Shown here: piece by piece, positions 5,729-6,312 of the stretch | Layout: each line of letters begins with the position of its first letter | Position numbering within the stretch: position 1 is the stretch's first letter | Assembly (NCBI GenBank): GCA_964346175.1 | Contig: CAYFTG010000034.1 | Span: forward strand, 1-6,312 | DNA from: DTU032 sp964346175 | GTDB lineage: Bacteria; Bacillota; Clostridia; Saccharofermentanales; DTU023 | Reading direction: 5' to 3' | Length of the DNA: 6,312 nucleotides | Program-made: the position numbers and the translations under genes | The notes under the pieces: model-generated | The model's input: the letters and a program-made list of their open reading frames with translations, nothing else | Databases searched by the model: none | What the model was told of the DNA's origin: nothing

Positions 5729-6312
5729 ATGGATAATTTTGACGTGATGGAAACTACGATCGCTCTCGTGCACGAAGCTATGAAAGCCTGGAAAGTGACA
5801 GCCAAGGAAATTACTTCCGCCTACTTGAAGCGAATTGAAGCTTATGATCAAAAAGGTCCAGCTATCAATGCCATAATAAATACTAATCCTCGGGCATTGG
5901 AAGAAGCTGCAGAACTTGATCGCTACTTTGAGGAAAAAGGTGAGCTGTGCGGTCCACTGCATGGTATTCCCGTTCTCTTGAAAGATAATGTTGAGACCTA
6001 TGATATGGCGACAACTGCAGGCTCGAAATCATTAGAAGGTTATGTGCCTGATGGAGACGCCTTTCTTAGCAAAAAACTGCGTCAGGCCGGTGCGGTTATT
6101 TTAGCGAAAACAAATCTGCATGAATTTGCGATCTGGGGTGAGACCATTAGCTCGATGTTGGGACAAAGTCTTAATCCCTACGATCTGACTAGGACCCCAG
6201 GAGGTTCATCCGGAGGAACAGGGGCCGCGATCGCAGCTAATATGGGAATAATCGGGATTGGAACCGATACGATCAACTCAATTAGGAGCCCAGCCTCTGC
6301 TTGTAGTGTAGT
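5729..6312 (+). CDS. Amidase-signature hydrolase (partial, runs off the right edge)
   Basis: The open frame from ATG 5729 encodes 194 complete residues with no stop before the window ends. About 40 percent of a usual 450-500-residue amidase-signature enzyme (GatA/malonamidase/FAAH group) is present. AAAAAGGAGA (5714-5723) is its ribosome-binding site. Catalytic elements seen are Lys85 in GIPVLLKDN (79-87), the cis-Ser region TPGGSSGGTGAA (156-167) and the nucleophile segment GTDTINSIRSPAS (178-190) with Ser184. The usual Gly-Gly before the nucleophile is Ile-Asn here, a variant I recall from some amidase subgroups. The enzyme should cleave a carboxamide to acid plus ammonia or amine. Lying 83 bases behind a malonate-type decarboxylase operon, it could release malonate from malonamate or ureidomalonate (inference). 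It has GatA-like signatures, but no gatB/gatC is visible, and the INS variant argues against GatA. Confidence 0.85.
   Translation, partial: MDNFDVMETTIALVHEAMKAWKVTAKEITSAYLKRIEAYDQKGPAINAIINTNPRALEEAAELDRYFEEKGELCGPLHGIPVLLKDNVETYDMATTAGSKSLEGYVPDGDAFLSKKLRQAGAVILAKTNLHEFAIWGETISSMLGQSLNPYDLTRTPGGSSGGTGAAIAANMGIIGIGTDTINSIRSPASACSV

Noticed and set aside
5729..6312. Amidase gene considered as gatA of the tRNA amidotransferase
   Set aside because: No gatC or gatB is adjacent in the window, and the nucleophile motif is INS rather than the GGS expected in GatA. The gene is cut, so this is not absolute.

Overview
The window reads as a compact operon from a fermentative anaerobe. Shine-Dalgarno sites are strong (AAGGAGG, GAGGAGG), one gene starts with TTG, base composition is moderate, and the cluster is a sodium-pumping biotin decarboxylase. 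Together these suggest a Firmicutes-type organism (Clostridia or Negativicutes), but nothing here fixes a genus.

Layout. Bases 1-56 hold the last codons of an unidentified upstream gene, followed by a strong intrinsic terminator (116-161). Bases 162-496 contain no convincing gene. They hold an unusual palindromic repeat array (259-313), a short hairpin (415-431) and weak promoter candidates. From 497 to 5645 five plus-strand genes lie nose to tail with gaps of 9-15 bases: an MdcA/MadA-type malonate CoA(ACP)-transferase alpha subunit, a biotin-dependent carboxyltransferase (MmdA type), a small one-helix membrane subunit (MmdD/OadG type), a biotin carrier protein (MmdC type, EAMKM motif) and the Na+-pumping carboxybiotin decarboxylase membrane subunit (MmdB/OadB type). 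After an 83-base gap with a hairpin that could be a terminator or attenuator, an amidase-signature gene starts at 5729 and runs off the right edge.

How the genes may work together (inference). MdcA-like proteins normally load malonate onto the acyl carrier protein of malonate decarboxylase. No carrier-protein gene and no prosthetic-group synthesis gene is present in the operon part seen here; the partner is a full methylmalonyl-CoA-decarboxylase-type pump. The simplest reading is a CoA-level cycle: malonate + acetyl-CoA gives malonyl-CoA + acetate, then malonyl-CoA is decarboxylated to acetyl-CoA via carboxybiotin with Na+ export. The net result would be malonate to acetate + CO2 with conserved energy. 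The downstream amidase could supply malonate from a malonic half-amide such as malonamate or ureidomalonate; its substrate is not shown by the sequence.
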